The position numbers and the translations under genes are program-made. DNA of 56,635 nt from Prolixibacteraceae bacterium (GTDB lineage Bacteria; Bacteroidota; Bacteroidia; Bacteroidales; Prolixibacteraceae): positions 1 to 56,635 of the forward strand of contig JAONJW010000015.1 of assembly GCA_028377305.1 (NCBI GenBank). The letters run 5' to 3'. Positions 52,442-56,635 of this stretch are shown here, one piece after another (position 1 is the stretch's first letter; each line of letters opens with the position of its first letter). The notes under the pieces were generated by a model, which made no database searches, had not been told where the DNA came from, and was given only the letters and a program-made list of their open reading frames with translations.

Positions 52442-54073
52442 ATGATATCGGTAGACAATTTAGGCGTTGAATTTAGCGGAACAACGCTTTTTAGTAATAT
52501 ATCCTTTGTTATCAATCCTAGTGACAGGGTTGCTCTAATGGGGAAAAATGGAGCAGGTAAATCTACTCTTTTAAAAATCATTGCTGGTGCACAAACACCT
52601 TCGAATGGAAAAGTATCTGCACCCAAAGATGCAGTGATAGGTTATCTTCCACAGCATCTATTATTAAATGACGAAAGAACCGTTTTTGAAGAGACATCTC
52701 AAGCTTATGCCGAAGTGCTGGAGATGCAGCATCGACTGGAGTTCTTAAATGGTGAATTGACAACTCGTACAGATTATGAGTCGGATGACTACTCTCTGAT
52801 TATTGAAGAAGTTTCTACCCTTAGCGAGAAATTATACAGTGAGGGGGAGATTAATTTCGATGCGGAGATTGAGAAGGTGCTTATAGGATTAGGCTTCTCT
52901 CGTAATGATTTTAATCGTCCTACGAAAGAGTTTAGTGGGGGATGGAGAATGCGAATTGAATTGGCAAAATTGCTATTAAAGAATCCTGATCTGATTCTTC
53001 TCGATGAGCCTACCAACCACCTAGACATTGAGTCCGTTCAATGGTTAGAGAATTATTTGATTGAATCATCAAAAGCAGTGATGATTATTTCTCATGATAG
53101 AGCATTTGTGGATAGTATTACTACACGTACCATTGAGGTGACAATGAGGCGTATCTATGACTATAAGGTGAACTACTCTAACTATCTTCAATTGAGAGCT
53201 GAACGTCGTGAGAAACAGCTAAAAGCTTACGATGAACAGCAGAAGATGATTGATGCAAATCAAGATTTCATCGAACGATTTAAAGGAACCTATTCTAAAA
53301 CCAATCAGGTTCAATCTCGTGTACGAATGTTAGAGAAATTGGTGCGAATTGAAGTAGATCAAGAGGACACTTCACGTCTTCGTGTGAAATTCCCACCTGC
53401 ACCTCGTTCTGGTGATTATCCTGTAATTGCTGATGGAATTTATAAGAGCTATGGTGAATTAAATGTCTTTGAAGATGTTTCAATGACTATTGAAAGAGGG
53501 GATAAGGTCGCTTTTCTTGGAAAGAATGGTGAAGGAAAATCGACCATGATTAAGTGTATCATGAAACAGTTGGAGCATGAAGGAACACTTCAAATTGGTC
53601 ATAATGCCCAGATCGCTTATTTTGCCCAAGATGAGGCTTCACAATTGGATGAGACACAATCTGTTTTTGATACTATCGATGACGTGGCTAAAGGGGATAT
53701 CCGTACAAAAATTAAGGACTATCTTGGAGCTTTTATGTTTAGTAAGGAAGATTGGGATAAGAAAGTGAAAGTGTTATCTGGTGGAGAGAGAACACGTTTG
53801 GCCATGGTGAAGCTCCTTTTGGAACCAACCAATGTGCTAATTCTCGATGAGCCTACCAACCACTTAGATCTACGTACCAAAGATATCCTTAAACAGGCAT
53901 TAATAGATTTTGATGGGACCATTATCCTTGTTTCTCACGATAGAGACTTCTTAGATGGCCTTGTCGAAAAAGTCTTTGAGTTTAAAAATAAGAAAGTCAA
54001 AGAACACCTTGAAGGTATTTCCGAATTCTTAGAGCGTATTAAAGCCAACTCTATTCAAGAATACGAAAAGTAG
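52442..54073 (+). CDS. ABC-F family ATP-binding protein (translation factor type)
   Basis: The 543-residue protein has two ABC domains and no membrane segment, which defines ABC-F. The first domain has Walker A GKNGAGKST near residue 35, signature FSGGWRMR near 163 and Walker B LILLDEPTNHLD near 182. The linker is charged and helical (residues about 230-310). The second domain has GKNGEGKST near 360, LSGGERTR near 447 and LILDEPTNHLD near 465. ABC-F proteins bind the ribosomal E-site and relieve stalling; some give antibiotic resistance. It lacks signs of a specific subfamily, so I give no symbol. It is a single gene. Confidence 0.92.
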   Translation: MISVDNLGVEFSGTTLFSNISFVINPSDRVALMGKNGAGKSTLLKIIAGAQTPSNGKVSAPKDAVIGYLPQHLLLNDERTVFEETSQAYAEVLEMQHRLEFLNGELTTRTDYESDDYSLIIEEVSTLSEKLYSEGEINFDAEIEKVLIGLGFSRNDFNRPTKEFSGGWRMRIELAKLLLKNPDLILLDEPTNHLDIESVQWLENYLIESSKAVMIISHDRAFVDSITTRTIEVTMRRIYDYKVNYSNYLQLRAERREKQLKAYDEQQKMIDANQDFIERFKGTYSKTNQVQSRVRMLEKLVRIEVDQEDTSRLRVKFPPAPRSGDYPVIADGIYKSYGELNVFEDVSMTIERGDKVAFLGKNGEGKSTMIKCIMKQLEHEGTLQIGHNAQIAYFAQDEASQLDETQSVFDTIDDVAKGDIRTKIKDYLGAFMFSKEDWDKKVKVLSGGERTRLAMVKLLLEPTNVLILDEPTNHLDLRTKDILKQALIDFDGTIILVSHDRDFLDGLVEKVFEFKNKKVKEHLEGISEFLERIKANSIQEYEK

Positions 54074-54089
54074 ACGATATATCTTTATC

Positions 54090-54151
54090 ATCCTTTTAAT
54101 GCATCAAGGAGAGTTCATTAGTTTGAACTCTCCTTGATGCATTAAAAGGAT
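54090..54151. terminator. 28-bp perfect hairpin after the ABC-F gene
   Basis: A perfect 28-base inverted repeat (54090-54117, 54124-54151) has a 6-base loop starting 17 bases after the stop. It is unusually long for an intrinsic terminator and could also be a target for RNA processing. Confidence 0.8.
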
Positions 54152-54429
54152 ATGGGAATTTACAAAATATTTCTTTTACGGAATACTGCAAAAAAAGAGA
54201 CTGGATATTACTCCTAGGTCTCTAGGGAAAGATTTTGAGTCTATTAAGTAAAGAGGATAAATATAAGGTGCTAGGTGTTGAATTTCTGAATAAATGATTT
54301 TAATTAGTTGATAATTCATTGTTTATATTTGTCGCAAATATTTACGACAAATGTATTGCTTTATGGTGTGTGATAGTGTTGAAAATAAGGTTCTTATTAA
54401 AATAAAAAAAGCGAGGAGAGGTTCGCTCT
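54152..54429. other. Gene-free stretch after the ABC-F gene
   Basis: Nothing recognisable. Confidence 0.4.
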
Positions 54430-54897
54430 TTTTTGTGGATAGTTTTTGATTAATACCTTCAATATAGTGTCCTTAAGCTTCTATGTATTTGTGATAATAA
54501 CAATCTCTCAATCGGATTATATTTAGAAAAATCTGTTGGATAGTGTGCTACCGAGATTTTTAGTCCGATCATCGCAGCAGATTGTTGCAACATTACTTTG
54601 AATAAGTGATTCTAGTATTCATTGGATCCACCACCATAATAAATTCTCAATGACAAACTCAGCAGTTTCAAGAGAGTCACCTATAGACATATAACCATTG
54701 TTGAGTTTTATATGATAAATACCATGTGGAATAGCTTTACCTTTTACTAAATATAAATAGTACTGATCATAAACTTTCGGTGTTCCTTCTTTTTTGCATA
54801 ATAGTTGCCCAAGGACATCTTTTTTCTTGGTATCTATGCTTGGATTGTGTAGCATGTTGGTAAACAACAACATTAAAGCACGTATGATACGAAATTA
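54430..54897 (-). pseudogene. ISAzo13-family transposase relic
   Basis: The minus strand carries C-terminal transposase sequence in two frames. The first part (54873-54619) reads MLHNPSIDTKKKDVLG, then KAIPHGIYHIKLNNGYMSIG and SLETAEFVIENLLWWW, matching the SIDTKKKE...GKAIPYGIYD and WW regions of ISAzo13. Then, after a frameshift, the frame from about 54634 reads GSNEY, a TAG, HLFKVMLQQSAAMIGLKISVAHYPTDFSKYNPIERLLLSQI and ends in a stop near 54470. Upstream parts are not recognisable. Terminal inverted repeats were not found. Confidence 0.85.
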
Positions 54898-55277
54898 CTT
54901 TTCTCTATTTTTACTTTCTCCAGTGTTTATCATCATAAAATAAACCAGTTGATCGGTCAAATGAACTAGCTCATATTTCAACATGCAATGAAAGTACTAC
55001 AGTTAAAAACTTACTGCTTACAATCAAAGAAGTACAGTATGAAAAGGAAATGCTTAAATAAGCTGTCATTCAATTCCTTGCAAAGCATTATATTTCTAGG
55101 TGGGGATATTAAGTTTAGATATATCACATTTAAAAATTGAATGATGAGGCCTCGATTTTAAATAAAAGATTGGGTGTTATAATTATTATTGTTGACGTTA
55201 TTCAATTATAACAATTTGGAAAACGAAAAAGTGTTATAATTTAGTTTCATAATTCTAACAACCAAATAAAATAATTT
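54898..55277. other. Gene-free leader region before the LRR gene
   Basis: There are short plus-strand frames such as AVIQFLAKHYIS, with no match that I recognise. The right end contains the presumed promoter of the LRR gene, which has no clear TAnnTTTG box. Confidence 0.4.
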
Positions 55278-56483
55278 ATGAAATTAATAATATCAGTTTT
55301 ATTATTGTTCTTAACTCTACAAACCTTTGCTCAAAACGATGATCTCAGAAAGATGATACGTTTTCAGAATAAATACAAGAGCTATCAACTCGAGGATTTA
55401 AACGAAGCTAATTATGACAGTGTTGTGATTCTTAGTATCAAAAATATGAATATAAAAAGAGTGCCGAAAGAGGTTTATAAGTTGAAGAATCTCCAGTACC
55501 TAGACCTTTCAGGAAATTGTTTGAGGAGAATTCCGAATCGAATAAAAAAGTTAGAGCGACTTAAAATTCTATTTGTTAGTCAGAATAAGTTAAAACGAAT
55601 TTCATGTGGAGTAACCAAACTAGATTCACTATTTATGTTTTGTGCCAATAAAAACAGAATACGATCAATATCGTCAAATATTGATCTTTTGGATCAACTT
55701 GGTACTTTTGAGCTTTCAAATAATAACATAAGAAGATTACCGAGCAGTCTTTCGAATCTTGAAAACTTAACGAAATTGAGCCTAAAGAGCAATAGGTTAA
55801 ATAAATTAAAGATTGATTTCTCAAGGTTGTCAAATCTTGTCTATTTAGATGTTTCGAAAAATAGATTATCTACATTACCTAAAAACATTGGTAATGCTTA
55901 TTCATTGGAGGTTTGTGAGGCATGGGGGAATCAATTGACTCAGCTACCAGAATCCTTTGGTGAATTATTGTCTTTAAGTAAGTTGTTGTTACATGAAAAT
56001 AAATTTGAGCTATTTCCTGTAATTGTAACAAAATTGAATAGGTTAAGAGAAGTGACATTTTTTCATAATAACATATCATACATACCGAATGAAATAGGAG
56101 CAATGGAGTATCTTAATACATTAAACCTGTCTAAAAATAAGATCTCTACCATCCCTGATGCTTTAACTCAATTGAACTACCTTGATTTTTTGTATTTATC
56201 TGAAAATAAGTTGAAATATTTCCCTAAAGTACTTTTACGGCTTTCAGATTTAAAATCATTGGATCTTAAGGAAAATAAGATTTCAAAAATACCATCTGAT
56301 ATTGACCAGATGAAGAGTCTAAGAATACTTAACCTTTCAGAAACAAATATTGATAAATTACCAGCAACACTATTCGAGATGTTAAAATTACAATACCTAT
56401 ATCTCGAGAAAGATAATTTCCATACTAAAGTGCAAGAAGAGATAAAGAAGAAAGAGGGAGAGGTGTATATTTATTTTAAATAA
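55278..56483 (+). CDS. Secreted leucine-rich repeat protein
   Basis: The 401-residue protein has a signal peptide (MKLIISVLLLFLTLQTFAQ, cleaved near residue 19). About 14 leucine-rich repeats of the 23-residue plant/ribonuclease-inhibitor-like type run over residues about 70-385. The recurring form is L..L.L..N.[IL]..[LI]P..[IL]..L, for example LNTLNLSKNKISTIPDALTQL. A capping strand (EGEVYIYF) is at the end. Such repeats form a curved surface for protein recognition. No anchoring or sorting domain is visible. The partner is unknown. Confidence 0.85.
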   Translation: MKLIISVLLLFLTLQTFAQNDDLRKMIRFQNKYKSYQLEDLNEANYDSVVILSIKNMNIKRVPKEVYKLKNLQYLDLSGNCLRRIPNRIKKLERLKILFVSQNKLKRISCGVTKLDSLFMFCANKNRIRSISSNIDLLDQLGTFELSNNNIRRLPSSLSNLENLTKLSLKSNRLNKLKIDFSRLSNLVYLDVSKNRLSTLPKNIGNAYSLEVCEAWGNQLTQLPESFGELLSLSKLLLHENKFELFPVIVTKLNRLREVTFFHNNISYIPNEIGAMEYLNTLNLSKNKISTIPDALTQLNYLDFLYLSENKLKYFPKVLLRLSDLKSLDLKENKISKIPSDIDQMKSLRILNLSETNIDKLPATLFEMLKLQYLYLEKDNFHTKVQEEIKKKEGEVYIYFK

Positions 56484-56635
56484 GTCACAACATCCAAAAA
56501 AATAAAGTATTGAGAGGACTACTCAAATATAAGAGCTAAGGAAAAATAGTTTCTTACTTAAAGAATAGATTACTTCTTCAGTGTTGTTTTTAATAGAAGA
56601 GCAATTGTCTATATGTCCTCGATATTTGGCTGATA

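Overview
The window looks like the chromosome of a fermentative, probably marine or anaerobic member of the Bacteroidota, and a Marinilabiliales/Prolixibacteraceae-like relative is my best guess. Evidence for this: low GC, gene starts without Shine-Dalgarno sequences, several TAnnTTTG-type promoter boxes, BspA-like leucine-rich repeats, an S9 peptidase and a GH20 lipoprotein, and a ferredoxin-dependent KorAB pair next to cytochrome bd. Order and family are inference. No rRNA, tRNA, CRISPR or intact insertion sequence was seen.

Layout. 1-1456: a glycyl-radical enzyme whose active-site segment and glycyl-radical C-terminus lie on opposite strands and meet head to tail near 840, the geometry expected if an internal segment was inverted. 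1467-7202: HAD phosphatase, a DUF3307/SatD pair, a triple-dyad repeat array, ZupT, protoporphyrinogen oxidase and a DUF2147 protein. 7301-13346: cydAB, korAB and a gamma-carbonic anhydrase. 13347-15745: an ArsR regulator with a thioredoxin-like partner and a decayed DUF418 gene. 15814-24121: LRR protein, GH20 hexosaminidase, YjiH-like membrane protein, M48 protease and HD hydrolase. 24122-30053: an accessory, gene-poor stretch with relic DNA, three tandem small lipoproteins, a dead ISL3 transposase, and an intact radical-SAM gene followed by a 69-residue peptide gene that resembles a RiPP precursor. 30054-45021: PfkB kinase, DEAD-box helicase, nfo, YiiX-like hydrolase, S9 peptidase, aminopeptidase P, twin ECF sigma factors, SDR, thioesterase, LysE and a GlcD/GlpC-type FAD/Fe-S oxidoreductase. 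45325-51713: acid-producing fermentation genes pta, hbd-like, ackA, ptb and buk. 52442-56483: ABC-F protein, a dead ISAzo13-type transposase and a secreted LRR protein.

How the genes fit together. KorAB can make acyl-CoA and reduced ferredoxin. Pta/AckA and Ptb/Buk turn acetyl-CoA and butyryl-CoA into acids plus ATP, and the hydroxyacyl-CoA dehydrogenase supplies a step toward butyryl-CoA. CydAB would handle low oxygen.

The best candidate for an undescribed system is the radical SAM/peptide pair at 28168-29401. Second are the inverted glycyl-radical gene, the three small lipoproteins, and the 29-bp dyad array between satD and zupT. Relic genes at 14848, 24371, 27354 and 54430 show that the accessory gaps are decaying former genes and transposons.
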